Source of the DNA: Tomitella fengzijianii
Lineage (GTDB): Bacteria > Actinomycetota > Actinomycetes > Mycobacteriales > Mycobacteriaceae
DNA: 64,000 nucleotides
Assembly: GCF_007559025.1 (NCBI RefSeq)
Contig: NZ_CP041765.1
Location: forward strand, 1,794,679 to 1,858,678
Direction of reading: 5' to 3'
Below the pieces are notes generated by a model, which saw only the letters and a program-made list of their open reading frames with translations, ran no database searches and was not told the origin of the DNA. This document shows, in pieces, positions 53,366 to 62,026 of the stretch (position 1 is its first letter; every line of letters begins with the position of its first letter). The translations under genes and the position numbers were made by a program.

Positions 53366-54292
53366 ATGGCCACACTCACCCGTCCTGCGCCGGCACCGGT
53401 GCCCACGGACCCGGCCCGCACCGGAAGGCGCAGTCGCACGCCGCTGACCGTCGAGAGGCTCTCGTGCGCACTCGGCGCCGAGGTGAGTGGCCTCGACCTC
53501 GGGGACGCGGCGCACGACGACGACCTGTTCGCACGGCTCCGCGCGCTGCTCCTGGAGCACAAGGTGCTGTTCTTCCGGGACCAGGATCTGGCCCGGGCGG
53601 ATCACGTGACCCTCGCCGAGCGCTTCGGCCCGCTGGAGGACCATCCTGTGCTCGGGTGCGACCCGGACCACCCCGGCCTGGTCCGCATCTACAAGGACGC
53701 CGACACCCCGGTCGACCGGTTCGAGAATGCGTTCCACTGCGACGCCACCTGGCGCAACAACCCGCCGATGGGTGCGGTGCTGCGGTGCGTGGAATCGCCG
53801 GCGGTCGGCGGCGACACCATCTGGGTCAACATGGCGCTGGCCTACGAGCGGCTGCCGCAGCACGTCAAGGACCGCATCGGCGGTCTGCGTGCCCGGCACA
53901 GCATCGAGTCCACCTTCGGCGGCCGGATGCCGATCGAGCAGCGGCTCGCCCTCAAGGAGCGCTACCCGGATCCGGAGCATCCCGTGGTGCGCACCCACCC
54001 GGAGACCGGCGAGAAGATCCTGTTCGTCAACAGCTTCGCCACACACCTGACGAACTACCACACCGACGAGAACGTGCGGTACGGGATCGACTACGCGCCC
54101 GGTGCGAGCGACCTGCTGCAGTACCTCGTCAGCCAGGCATCGATCCCCGAATACCAGGTTCGCTGGCGGTGGACGGCCGGCAGCGTCGTCATCTGGGACA
54201 ACCGGTCGACCCAGCACTACGCGGTGCAGGACTACTGGCCGGCGGTCCGGCAGATGGAGCGGGCCGGGATCGCCGGCGACCGCCCCTTCTGA
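53366..54292 (+). CDS. TauD/TfdA-family Fe(II)/2-oxoglutarate dioxygenase
   Basis: This 308-aa dioxygenase has the iron triad H124-x-D126 (NAFHCDATWR) and H284 (STQHYAVQDY), and two Arg at 295 and 299, the spacing that binds 2-oxoglutarate in TauD. It lacks the N-terminal DUF971 domain of gamma-butyrobetaine hydroxylases, so it is closer to TauD/TfdA/AtsK. Such enzymes hydroxylate next to a heteroatom and release sulfite, an aldehyde or an alcohol. ATG with aaaaggag 8 nt upstream. The substrate is unknown. Confidence 0.92.
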   Translation: MATLTRPAPAPVPTDPARTGRRSRTPLTVERLSCALGAEVSGLDLGDAAHDDDLFARLRALLLEHKVLFFRDQDLARADHVTLAERFGPLEDHPVLGCDPDHPGLVRIYKDADTPVDRFENAFHCDATWRNNPPMGAVLRCVESPAVGGDTIWVNMALAYERLPQHVKDRIGGLRARHSIESTFGGRMPIEQRLALKERYPDPEHPVVRTHPETGEKILFVNSFATHLTNYHTDENVRYGIDYAPGASDLLQYLVSQASIPEYQVRWRWTAGSVVIWDNRSTQHYAVQDYWPAVRQMERAGIAGDRPF

Positions 54293-54358
54293 CCGCAACG
54301 GCTTCACCTTCTTCCCACCCCCGATTCAACCGAAACCGATTCAGAACGGAGCATCACC

Positions 54359-55411
54359 ATGCATTTCCACGACGACGCGCTCTTCCCCGAGGTCCAGGAC
54401 AAGCTGGTCATCACCTGCGCCCCGTACGGCCCGGAGTGGGAGCTCGACGATTTCCGCGAGGATCTGCCCCTGACTATCGAGGAGCACGTGCAGCAGGCGG
54501 TGGACTGCTACGAGGCCGGTGCCACGGTGCTGCACATCCACGTGCGTGAGCTCGACGGACACGGCTCCAAGCGCCTGTCGAAGTTCAACGAGCTCCTCGC
54601 GGGCCTGCGTGAGGCCGTGCCGGACATGATCCTGCAGGTCGGCGGCTCGATCTCCTTCGCCCCGGAGGGCGACGGGGCCGACGCCAAGTGGCTGTCCGAC
54701 GACACTCGGCACATGCTCGCAGAGCTGGATCCGGCGCCGGATCAGGTCACCATCGCGATCAACACCAGCCAGATGAACATCATGGAGCTGATGACCGCGG
54801 ACGACATCGCGGGCACGTCGATGGAGCGCGAGGACCTCGCGGCCGCCTACCGCGAGATGACGGTGCCGGCCGGCCCCGAGTGGGTCGAGGAGCACCTGCG
54901 CCGCCTGCAGGCGGCCGGCATCCAGCCGCATTTCCAGCTCTCGAGCATCCCACAGCTCGAGACCGTCGAACGGCTGATCCGCCGCGGCGTCTACACCGGA
55001 CCGCTGAATGTCACCTGGGTGGGTATCGGCGGCGGCTTCGACGGCCCCAACCCGTACAACATCATGAACTTCATCAACCGGGTTCCGGACGGCGCGATCC
55101 TGACTCTCGAGACGCTGATGCGCAGCGTGGTGCCGGTCAATGCGATGGCGATCGCGATGGGCCTGCACAGCCGGTGCGGAAACGAGGACACGATCTGGGG
55201 CCGTAAGGGCACCAAGATGACCTCGGTCGAGCAGGTGCGCCAGCTCGTGCGTATCGCGAACGAGCTCGGCCGTGAGGTGGCCACCGGCAAGGAGGCCCGC
55301 GACATCTACCGGATCGGCGAGTCCTACGCCGACGCGGACGAGACACTCGCCAGGCTCGGCTACGCGCCCAACCGCCGCCCCGGCCAGGTCGGCTTCACCC
55401 AGCACGCCTGA
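54359..55411 (+). CDS. Beta-keto acid cleavage enzyme (BKACE, DUF849), divergent
   Basis: This 350-aa TIM-barrel family enzyme combines a beta-keto acid with acetyl-CoA to give acetoacetate and a new CoA ester, using zinc. The metal site HIHVRELDG (H59, H61) and the distal E276-D277 (SRCGNEDTIWG) are present. The surroundings differ from the common HxHxRDxxTG and GGHVRVGLED patterns, so the protein belongs to an atypical branch. ATG has cggag 7-8 nt upstream. A strong hairpin follows its stop. Confidence 0.88.
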   Translation: MHFHDDALFPEVQDKLVITCAPYGPEWELDDFREDLPLTIEEHVQQAVDCYEAGATVLHIHVRELDGHGSKRLSKFNELLAGLREAVPDMILQVGGSISFAPEGDGADAKWLSDDTRHMLAELDPAPDQVTIAINTSQMNIMELMTADDIAGTSMEREDLAAAYREMTVPAGPEWVEEHLRRLQAAGIQPHFQLSSIPQLETVERLIRRGVYTGPLNVTWVGIGGGFDGPNPYNIMNFINRVPDGAILTLETLMRSVVPVNAMAIAMGLHSRCGNEDTIWGRKGTKMTSVEQVRQLVRIANELGREVATGKEARDIYRIGESYADADETLARLGYAPNRRPGQVGFTQHA

Positions 55412-55424
55412 CCAGCACTCCCGA

Positions 55425-55459
55425 CCGGCTGCGGCGCCGTGACCCGGCGCCGCAGCCGG
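55425..55459 (+). terminator. Hairpin after the BKACE gene
   Basis: A perfect 15-bp stem, ccggctgcggcgccg (55425-55439) with cggcgccgcagccgg (55445-55459), has a 5-nt loop and lies 13 nt after the stop. There is no U-run, so it may end transcription only partly or protect the upstream mRNA end. Confidence 0.6.
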
Positions 55460-55479
55460 AATAGGGGCCTCCGCCACCG

Positions 55480-55645
55480 CACCCCCGGCCCCGACTCCCC
55501 CGCGCCTCCACCCTTGCCGCGCCTCCGTCCCCGCCGCGCACCTGCGCCCCTCCCGGCTTCCCGCCCCCGGAACTCCCCGTCTCCCCCGCCGCCGGCACAC
55601 ACCGCCCTCATCTTCCGCACGCGCACCCGCAGCTCCCCGCGCTGT
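55480..55645 (+). promoter_or_regulatory. C-rich, G-poor tract (rut-like)
   Basis: In the 260-bp gap before the MFS gene, about 165 bases are dominated by C and short of G and A (for example cctccacccttgccgcgcct). C>G unstructured RNA is what Rho recognises. Together with the hairpin just upstream it may set unequal expression of the two halves of the cluster. Confidence 0.4.
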
Positions 55646-55671
55646 TCTACCCTTGATTTCAGGAGCAAGTC

Positions 55672-57063
55672 ATGGCACTGAAAGCCGACTCCCTCGATCT
55701 CCCCGATGTCCGGATCGAACCCCCGGACGACTCCCACGACAGCCAGACGTCACAGCCGAAGCCGCCGATGAAGTCCACGAAGCGACGGATCTATCCGTGG
55801 ATAGTCTTCGGGCTGGCGTTCGCGCTGCTGCTGTCCGACTACATGTCCCGCCAGGTGCTCAGCGCGGTGTTCCCGCTGCTGAAATCCGAGTGGTCGCTGT
55901 CGGACTCGCACCTGGCCTCGCTGACGAGCATCGTCGCGCTGTCGGTCGGCATCCTCACGCTTCCCCTGTCGCTGATCGCCGACCGGTACGGACGCGTCCG
56001 GAGCCTGGTCGTCATGGCGACTCTGTGGAGCATCGCCACGGTGTTCTGCGCGATCGCGCAGAACTACGAGCAGATGCTGGGCGCGCGCTTCCTCGTCGGC
56101 GTCGGCGAGGCCGCGTACGGCAGCGTCGGGATCGCGCTGGTGCTGGGCATCTTCCGCTCCAAGCTGCACGCGACGCTGAGCGGGACGTTCATGGCCGGCG
56201 GGTCCTTCGGCTCGGTCGTAGGCGTAGCACTCGGCGGCGTCATCGCCGTCCAGTTCGGCTGGCGCTGGGCGTTCGTCGCCATGGCCGTCCTGGGGCTGAT
56301 CCTCGTCATCGCCTTCCGCCTCATCGTCAACGAATCGAGGCTGGCCGACCACGCGGTGCGTGAGGACATCGCAGACACCGGAGCCGGATCCGCGCGCATG
56401 CGGGCACCGATCTCGAGCCTGTTCACCAACCCGGCCGTGCTCTGCGCCTACATCGGCGGCGGCCTGCAGATGTTCACGGCCGCAGTGCTGCTGGCGTGGA
56501 CGCCGAGCTTCTTCACCCGGTTCTACGACATGGACCTCGACAAAGCGGCGCTGGCCGCCTCCGGCATCGTCCTGCTGGTCGGTACAGGGATGGTCGTGTG
56601 CGGCATGATCACCGACAGGGTGGGCCGGCTGGACGTGATGCGCAAGTGGTACACCGCCGTCGCATACTGCGCGATCTCGCTGGTGTGCCTGGGCATCGGC
56701 TTCTCGTTGGGCACCGGCTTCGTCCAGATCCTGCTGCTGTGCATCGGCGCGTTCTTCTCCGCGGGATCCTCCGGGCCCACCGCGGCCATGGTGGCCAACC
56801 TGACGCACGAGAGCATCCGCGCCTCCGCGATGGGCAGCCTGACGGTGGCCAACAACCTGCTCGGTCTGGCGCTCGGCCCGTTCGTCGTCGGCGTCCTCGC
56901 CGACCACCTGGGCCTGGTCCAGTCGATGAGCCTGGCGCCCCTCGTCTACATCCCCGCGATCATCGCCCTCATCATCGGCCGGCGGCTGCACCCGGCGGGA
57001 CTGCGCCGCCTCGCCGTCACGGTCGAGAAGACCGCCGCAAAATACGATCGGAGCTCCCTGTGA
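55672..57063 (+). CDS. Major facilitator superfamily transporter
   Basis: This 463-aa permease has ~12 membrane helices after a ~40-residue cytoplasmic N-terminus. The MFS loop 2-3 motif is ADRYGRVRSLVVMA near residue 102, and helix 4-5 contains LVGVGEAAYGSVGIALVLG, a pattern of organic-anion or sphingolipid-like symporters. It would import the acidic substrate of the cluster (inference). ATG has aggag 6 nt upstream and the gene overlaps the hydrolase by GTGA. Confidence 0.92.
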   Translation: MALKADSLDLPDVRIEPPDDSHDSQTSQPKPPMKSTKRRIYPWIVFGLAFALLLSDYMSRQVLSAVFPLLKSEWSLSDSHLASLTSIVALSVGILTLPLSLIADRYGRVRSLVVMATLWSIATVFCAIAQNYEQMLGARFLVGVGEAAYGSVGIALVLGIFRSKLHATLSGTFMAGGSFGSVVGVALGGVIAVQFGWRWAFVAMAVLGLILVIAFRLIVNESRLADHAVREDIADTGAGSARMRAPISSLFTNPAVLCAYIGGGLQMFTAAVLLAWTPSFFTRFYDMDLDKAALAASGIVLLVGTGMVVCGMITDRVGRLDVMRKWYTAVAYCAISLVCLGIGFSLGTGFVQILLLCIGAFFSAGSSGPTAAMVANLTHESIRASAMGSLTVANNLLGLALGPFVVGVLADHLGLVQSMSLAPLVYIPAIIALIIGRRLHPAGLRRLAVTVEKTAAKYDRSSL

Positions 57064-57677
57064 CCACCTCGCACGATCCCACCGTCGTCATCGTCCCGGG
57101 CCTGCGCGGTCACGTCGACGACCACTGGCAGACACACCTCGCCGCGGGCCTGGGCCGCACGGTCCGCACCGTGCAGCCCCTCGAGACGACGCCGCTGAGC
57201 AGGAAGGCCCGCGTGGCCGCACTCGACGCGGTACTCGCAGAGGTGGAAGGCCCGGTGGTCCTGGTCGCCCACAGTGCCGGCGTGCTGAGCACGGTGCACT
57301 GGGCGCAGGAGCCGACCCGCGAGATCCAGGGCGCCCTGCTGATGACGCCGGCCGACATGGAGGAGCCGATGCCCTCGCCGCACCCGACGCTCGAGGAGCT
57401 CGACCAGGGCGGATGGCTGCCGATCCCGCGGCGCGTCCTGCCATTCCCGAGCCTGTTGGGCATCAGCACCGACGACCCGCTGGCGCGCTATCGGCGCGTG
57501 ACCGGAATGGCCGAGGTCTGGGGCAGTCGCCTCGTCGATCTCGGCGCCGTCGGTCACCTCAACCCGGCCGCGGGTTTCGGCCCCTGGCCGCGCGCCGAGG
57601 AACTGCTCGCCGAACTGATCGAATCCACCGCGGATCGGCAGACGGCATCGTCCGGAGCATCGGCGGCGATCCGATGA
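57060..57677 (+). CDS. Small serine hydrolase, RBBP9/YdeN family
   Basis: This 205-aa alpha/beta hydrolase of the DUF1234 type has VIVPGLRGHVDDHWQTHLA at the start, nucleophile Ser72 in VAHSAGVLSTVHW, and the final His in VGHLNPAAGFG. The family often has weak esterase activity. Here it might hydrolyse an ester or a CoA thioester made in the pathway. It is coupled to its neighbours on both sides by 4-bp overlaps. Confidence 0.88.
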   Translation: MTTSHDPTVVIVPGLRGHVDDHWQTHLAAGLGRTVRTVQPLETTPLSRKARVAALDAVLAEVEGPVVLVAHSAGVLSTVHWAQEPTREIQGALLMTPADMEEPMPSPHPTLEELDQGGWLPIPRRVLPFPSLLGISTDDPLARYRRVTGMAEVWGSRLVDLGAVGHLNPAAGFGPWPRAEELLAELIESTADRQTASSGASAAIR

Positions 57678-58492
57678 CGGCGACGGCTCCGGCGTCCGCC
57701 AAGGTGGACGGCGACGTGACGACGCGGAAGGTGTGGGCTTCGGCAGCCGACGCGGTGGCCGATATCCCGGATGGCGCATCGCTGGCGGTCGGCGGGTTCG
57801 GCGCTTCGGGCGTGCCGGACCTGCTCGTCGAAGCCCTCGCGGCCGGCGACGCGGGCGGCTTCGAGGTGATCTCGAACAACTGCGGGACAGAGGATTACGG
57901 TCTGGGCCTGCTGCTCGCAGCCGGGCGCATCCGCCGCATCATCGCCTCCTTCATCGGGGGCAACGCACTCTTCGCGAAGCAATACCTGAGCGGGGAGCTG
58001 GACGTGGAGCTGACCCCGCAGGGCACGCTCTCCGAGCGTCTGCGCTGCGGCGGCGCCGGCATCCCGGCCTTCTTCACCCCGGCCGGGGTGGGCACACCCG
58101 TCGCCGACGGCGGAATCCCCGTCCGGTACGCCCCGGATGGGAGCGTCGCGGTCACCTCGCCGCCCAAGGAGGTCCGGTCCTTCCCGGGCGCCTGGTCCGA
58201 TCGCGAGTACGTGTTGGAGAACGCGATCACGGCGGACTACGCGCTCGTGCACGCCCACACCGGCGACACCGAGGGGAACCTCGTGTTCAACCTCGCAGCC
58301 AGGAACTTCAACCCGCTGGCCGCCATGGCCGGCAAGGTGTGCATAGCCCAGGTGGAAAACCTGGTCGAGGCCGGCGAGATCGACCCCGCCCAGGTGCACC
58401 TGCCCGGGATCTTCGTCGACCGGATCGTGCACGCCGGGCCGCAGAACAAGTACATCGAGAAGCGCACCGTGCGCGATGCCGTGGAGGACTGA
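57674..58492 (+). CDS. 3-oxoacid CoA-transferase subunit A
   Basis: This 272-aa protein has the CoA-binding motif [16 protein letters not shown] near residue 37 and [40 protein letters not shown] and FVDRIVHAG, all typical of the A subunit of SCOT/3-oxoadipate CoA-transferase. In this cluster the likely acceptor is the acetoacetate released by the BKACE. ATGA overlap with the hydrolase; subunit B starts 1 nt after its stop. Confidence 0.93.
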   Translation: MTATAPASAKVDGDVTTRKVWASAADAVADIPDGASLAVGGFGASGVPDLLVEALAAGDAGGFEVISNNCGTEDYGLGLLLAAGRIRRIIASFIGGNALFAKQYLSGELDVELTPQGTLSERLRCGGAGIPAFFTPAGVGTPVADGGIPVRYAPDGSVAVTSPPKEVRSFPGAWSDREYVLENAITADYALVHAHTGDTEGNLVFNLAARNFNPLAAMAGKVCIAQVENLVEAGEIDPAQVHLPGIFVDRIVHAGPQNKYIEKRTVRDAVED

Positions 58493-58493
58493 C

Positions 58494-59147
58494 ATGACCG
58501 CGATTGCAGAACCGGCCCTCCGCGGCTGGACCCGGACGCAGATGGCCGCCCGCGCAGCCAGGGAACTCCGTTCCGGTGAGTACGTGAACCTGGGGATCGG
58601 GCTTCCCACGCTGATCCCCGATCACCTGCCCGACGGAGTCCACGTCACCTTGCACAGTGAGAACGGGATCCTCGGCACCGGGCGGTACCCGACGGCCGAG
58701 ACGATGGACGCCGACCTCATCAACGCGGGCAAGGAAACCGTGACGGTGCGCGCCGGTGCGGCCTTCTTCGACTCGGCGACCTCGTTCGGCATGATCCGCG
58801 GCCGCCACATCGACACGGCGGTCCTCGGCGGTATGCAGGTGTCCGCCGGCGGCGACCTGGCGAACTGGGTCGTGCCGGGACAGATGGTCAAGGGCATGGG
58901 CGGCGCCATGGACCTGGTGCACGGGGCCAAGAAGGTCCTCGTCCTGATGGAGCACAGCGACAAGCGCGGCGGCGCCAAGCTGGTGGAGCGCTGCACGCTG
59001 CCGCTCACCGGCCGCGCGGTGGTGCAGCGGATCATCACCGATCTGGCGGTGATCGACGTGAACGCCGACGGGTTCGTGCTCGTGGAAACCGCGCCCGGCG
59101 TCACCGCGGATCAGGTGCGCGCTGCGACCGACGCACCCCTGCGCTGA
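58494..59147 (+). CDS. 3-oxoacid CoA-transferase subunit B
   Basis: This 217-aa protein has the catalytic Glu56 in [11 protein letters not shown], the [15 protein letters not shown] start and [20 protein letters not shown]. Family logic: Glu forms the covalent CoA thioester during transfer from succinyl-CoA to the 3-oxoacid. With subunit A it would yield acetoacetyl-CoA for thiolysis. Confidence 0.93.
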   Translation: MTAIAEPALRGWTRTQMAARAARELRSGEYVNLGIGLPTLIPDHLPDGVHVTLHSENGILGTGRYPTAETMDADLINAGKETVTVRAGAAFFDSATSFGMIRGRHIDTAVLGGMQVSAGGDLANWVVPGQMVKGMGGAMDLVHGAKKVLVLMEHSDKRGGAKLVERCTLPLTGRAVVQRIITDLAVIDVNADGFVLVETAPGVTADQVRAATDAPLR

Positions 59148-59187
59148 CCTCCCCCGCGGGCCCCGGTTCGCGCCACGCGGCGACCCC

Positions 59188-59214
59188 ATCCTCACCTCGC
59201 GATCCTCACCTCGC
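59188..59214. repeat. Short direct repeat upstream of the acyl-CoA synthetase gene
   Basis: atcctcacctcgc occurs at 59188-59200 and again at 59202-59214. It lies 25 nt before the start codon, where it could reflect a small duplication or a binding site. Confidence 0.5.
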
Positions 59215-59238
59215 AAACGACGAAACGGAAATGTTGCA

Positions 59239-60816
59239 ATGTTGAATCTCAGTGTAGTGCTGGAGGACTCGGCCCGGCGGTACCCCGACCGGACGGCTCT
59301 GGTGTGCGCCGGCCGCCGCTTGTCCTACCGGCAGGTGGACGAGTGGTCCAACGCGATCGCGAACCTGCTGGCGTCGCGCGGCGTGACCCCCGGGGCCCGG
59401 GTTGCGCTCTCCTGCCCCAACATCCCCGAGTTCGTCGCGATGTACCACGGGATCCTCAAGGCCGGCGCCGTAGTGGTGCCCCTCAACATCATGCTCAAGC
59501 CCCAGGAGATCGCCTACCACCTGAACGACTCCGGAGCCGAGGTCTACCTGTGCTTCGAGGGCGATGAGGCGCTGCCGACGGGAGACTACGGCCGGGCCGG
59601 GTTCGCCGATGCGCACGGGTGCCGGGAGATGTTCACCTTCGCCGGGATCCTCAGCGCCGGGACCGGATCCGCAGACGGGGACCCCGGCGCCGCGTGGGCG
59701 CCGCTGGAGGGCATGCCGCGCACGTTCGCGACGTCCGTGCGCTCCCCCGAGGACACCGCAGTGATCCTGTACACCTCGGGCACCACCGGCCGGCCCAAGG
59801 GCGCCGAGCTGACGCACGCCAACATGACCCTCAACGCGCTGACCGCGAACAGGTTGTTCGACAGCAATGCGATCCGCCACGACACCTATCTGCTCACCCT
59901 GCCGCTGTTCCATTCGTTCGGTCAGACGGTGATGATGAACGCCGGGCTCGCCACGGGCGCGACGCTGGTGCTCCTCCCCCGCTTCGAGGCGCGCGCGGCA
60001 TTGGATCTGATGCTGGCCGAGGAGATCTCGGTGTTCGCCGGTGTTCCGACGATGTACTGGAGCCTGCTGGGCGCCCTGGACGAGACCGTCGACGTGGCGC
60101 GCATCGCGGACAACCTGCGGGTCGCGATCTCCGGGGGCGCGGCGCTGCCCGAGGAGATCCTCTCGGACTTCGCGGACCGCTTCGGCATCCCCGTGCTGGA
60201 GGGATACGGGCTGTCGGAGAGCTCCCCGCTGGCGCTGTTCGTGGACCCGCAGCGGGGGCCACGGCCCGGCTCGATCGGCGTGCCGGTGTGGGGCATCGAA
60301 GCCCGCTTGGTCGACGCGGACTGGGACGACGTGCCCGAAGGCGGGGTGGGTGAGCTCGCCATCCGCGGGCACAACGTCATGAAGGGCTACCTGAACCGGC
60401 TCGACGCCACTGCGGAGGTGCTGCGCGACGGGTGGTTCCGGACCGGCGACCTCGCGCGCCGCGACGAGGACGGTTACTACTTCATCGTCGACCGCGCCAA
60501 GGACCTCATCGTGCGCGGCGGGTACAACGTGTATCCGAGGGAGATCGAGGAACTGCTGTTGACGCATCCCGCCGTGTCCCTTGCCGCGGTCATCGGCACC
60601 CCGGATGAGCGGCACGGCGAGGAGATCGCCGCGTTCGTCATCCTGGAGCCGGGAGCCCAGATCGGTGCCGACGCGCTCTCGGAGTGGTGCAAGGAGCGAC
60701 TCGCCGCGTACAAATACCCGCGGTCGATCGAGTTCGTCACCACCCTGCCCATGACGGCGACGGGCAAGATCCTCAAGCGCGAGCTCACGGCCGCGCGTCA
60801 GGCGGTCGCGTCATGA
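59239..60816 (+). CDS. AMP-forming acyl-CoA synthetase
   Basis: This 525-aa ANL-superfamily ligase has the P-loop VILYTSGTTGRPKGAELTHA near residue 173, YGLSESSP, the A5/A7-type segment GWFRTGDLARRDEDGYYFIV and the hinge/catalytic region GGYNVYPREIEELL, ending with the Lys of MTATGKILKRELT. It activates a carboxylate to its CoA ester through acyl-AMP. In this cluster it may activate the initial substrate or the acid left after cleavage. The ribosome-binding site is weak. Confidence 0.92.
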   Translation: MLNLSVVLEDSARRYPDRTALVCAGRRLSYRQVDEWSNAIANLLASRGVTPGARVALSCPNIPEFVAMYHGILKAGAVVVPLNIMLKPQEIAYHLNDSGAEVYLCFEGDEALPTGDYGRAGFADAHGCREMFTFAGILSAGTGSADGDPGAAWAPLEGMPRTFATSVRSPEDTAVILYTSGTTGRPKGAELTHANMTLNALTANRLFDSNAIRHDTYLLTLPLFHSFGQTVMMNAGLATGATLVLLPRFEARAALDLMLAEEISVFAGVPTMYWSLLGALDETVDVARIADNLRVAISGGAALPEEILSDFADRFGIPVLEGYGLSESSPLALFVDPQRGPRPGSIGVPVWGIEARLVDADWDDVPEGGVGELAIRGHNVMKGYLNRLDATAEVLRDGWFRTGDLARRDEDGYYFIVDRAKDLIVRGGYNVYPREIEELLLTHPAVSLAAVIGTPDERHGEEIAAFVILEPGAQIGADALSEWCKERLAAYKYPRSIEFVTTLPMTATGKILKRELTAARQAVAS

Positions 60817-61193
60817 CAGCGGAGGCGGGAGCCGATCGGGCCGAGCCCACCGTCGAGCGGCTCCGTCGCACCGGAGCCTGGAACCCGTTGTGGGACGGCA
60901 TGGACGAACTTGATCCGGCCTGGGCGGACGAGTACATGTCCGCCGTCATCGAACCGTACGAGAGCGGGGTGCTGACGCCGAAGACCGTGCAGCTGCTGTG
61001 CATCGCCGTGGACGCGTCGTGTACGCACCTGTTCGCCCCCGGCGTGCGCCGGCACATCCGGGCCGCGCTCGACATGGGCGTGACGCCGGAGGAGATCTTC
61101 GAGGTGCTCAAGCTGTGCACCACGGTGGGCATCCACTCGATGAACGTCGGGCTGCCGATCCTCCGAGAGGAGGCCGGGCGAACGCATAGTTGA
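60813..61193 (+). CDS. Carboxymuconolactone-decarboxylase/AhpD-like protein
   Basis: This 126-aa alpha-helical protein of the CMD family has LLCIAVDASCTHLFAPGVRR and MGVTPEEIFEVLKLCTTVGI. The AhpD CxxC pair is absent; single Cys residues lie near 70 and 107. The family includes lactone decarboxylases and peroxidase partners, so its step cannot be named. It overlaps the synthetase by ATGA and ends the cluster. Confidence 0.85.
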   Translation: MTAEAGADRAEPTVERLRRTGAWNPLWDGMDELDPAWADEYMSAVIEPYESGVLTPKTVQLLCIAVDASCTHLFAPGVRRHIRAALDMGVTPEEIFEVLKLCTTVGIHSMNVGLPILREEAGRTHS

Positions 61194-61228
61194 CCTTGCC
61201 GTCGCGGCAGTGTTTACGGTCTATCGTC

Positions 61229-61465
61229 ATGAGCATCTCGATACTGGACAGTGCTGCGGACATGAACCGAGTGCTGACGTCGGACGCGGACGATCGCGTC
61301 GACCTCATCCGTGACATGGGGGCTCCGATGGCGGGGATGTATCAGTTCATCCCCGGAGGCGTGGACATGGCCGGCGAGCACCGGCAGAACTTCGGCTTCC
61401 GTCCTGATTCGGCGATGGGTGCTACGGCCGCCCAAGCGTCCGCACGCCCGCGTCCGACATGCTGA
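61229..61465 (+). CDS. Small hypothetical protein, possibly a gene remnant
   Basis: A 78-aa product with a helical acidic start (SILDSAADMNRVLTSDADDR) and FIPGGVDMAGEHRQNFGFRP. I do not recognise it; it could be the front part of a larger lost gene. A TACGGT -10-like element (61215-61220) lies 8 nt before the ATG, and a TTGACC at 61190 precedes that. A 7-bp hairpin (61462-61481) overlaps its stop. Confidence 0.4.
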   Translation: MSISILDSAADMNRVLTSDADDRVDLIRDMGAPMAGMYQFIPGGVDMAGEHRQNFGFRPDSAMGATAAQASARPRPTC

Positions 61466-61555
61466 GCAAGTCGCTGCTCAGGCTGGGATTGAAGCGAGCA
61501 GAATTCTGAAACGATCGGTCCGCGCCGTCTTGTGCCGCGACCGGTCATGCGTGGC

Positions 61556-61912
61556 TCACCCCATGAGCGCGCCGCCCGCGGAGGCCACGAAGACCAGCAT
61601 GACGGCGAAAAGGAACCACCCGACTCCCAACCAGACCATCCAGGGGCCGCGGCGACGCCACACCAGCAGGGTGCGGATGAACGCGGTGATCCCGCCCAGT
61701 GCGATGATCGCCGGCGGGACGTAGATCATCACGTACTGCGTGGCGGACAAACAGCCGGTCGTACCGTCGTCGCAGTGCACGGGTCTCCCCCACGACATCG
61801 CGGCGGTCACGGCGAGGACGATCAACGCACCGACCACGACCGCGGCCGCGTAGCCCACCGTGCCGCGCAGTACGCGCGAGGAAACCGGAGTCCGCTCGAT
61901 ACCCCAGCCCAT
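61556..61912 (-). CDS. Small membrane protein of unknown function
   Basis: A 118-aa protein with three hydrophobic segments (VGYAAAVVVGALIVLAVTAA, YVMIYVPPAIIALGGITAFI, MVWLGVGWFLFAVMLVFVAS) and an extracytoplasmic loop with two Cys (VHCDDGTTGCLSA) that may form a disulfide. Divergent from the 62094 gene. No family recognised. Confidence 0.75.
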   Translation of the reverse strand: MGWGIERTPVSSRVLRGTVGYAAAVVVGALIVLAVTAAMSWGRPVHCDDGTTGCLSATQYVMIYVPPAIIALGGITAFIRTLLVWRRRGPWMVWLGVGWFLFAVMLVFVASAGGALMG

Positions 61913-62026
61913 GGCCGCATCACCTTCGCTTCCATCGAGGGTGCACGCACCCGTATACCCACATCACTACCACCTCCCGGCGCACGCCGGTCCGCCCCGG
62001 TGTGCGACAGGGAGAACACGGCATCG

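Noticed and set aside
53366-54292. Gamma-butyrobetaine hydroxylase (carnitine pathway) assignment for the dioxygenase
   Set aside because: The N-terminal DUF971-type domain is missing and no carnitine dehydrogenase or betaine genes are nearby.
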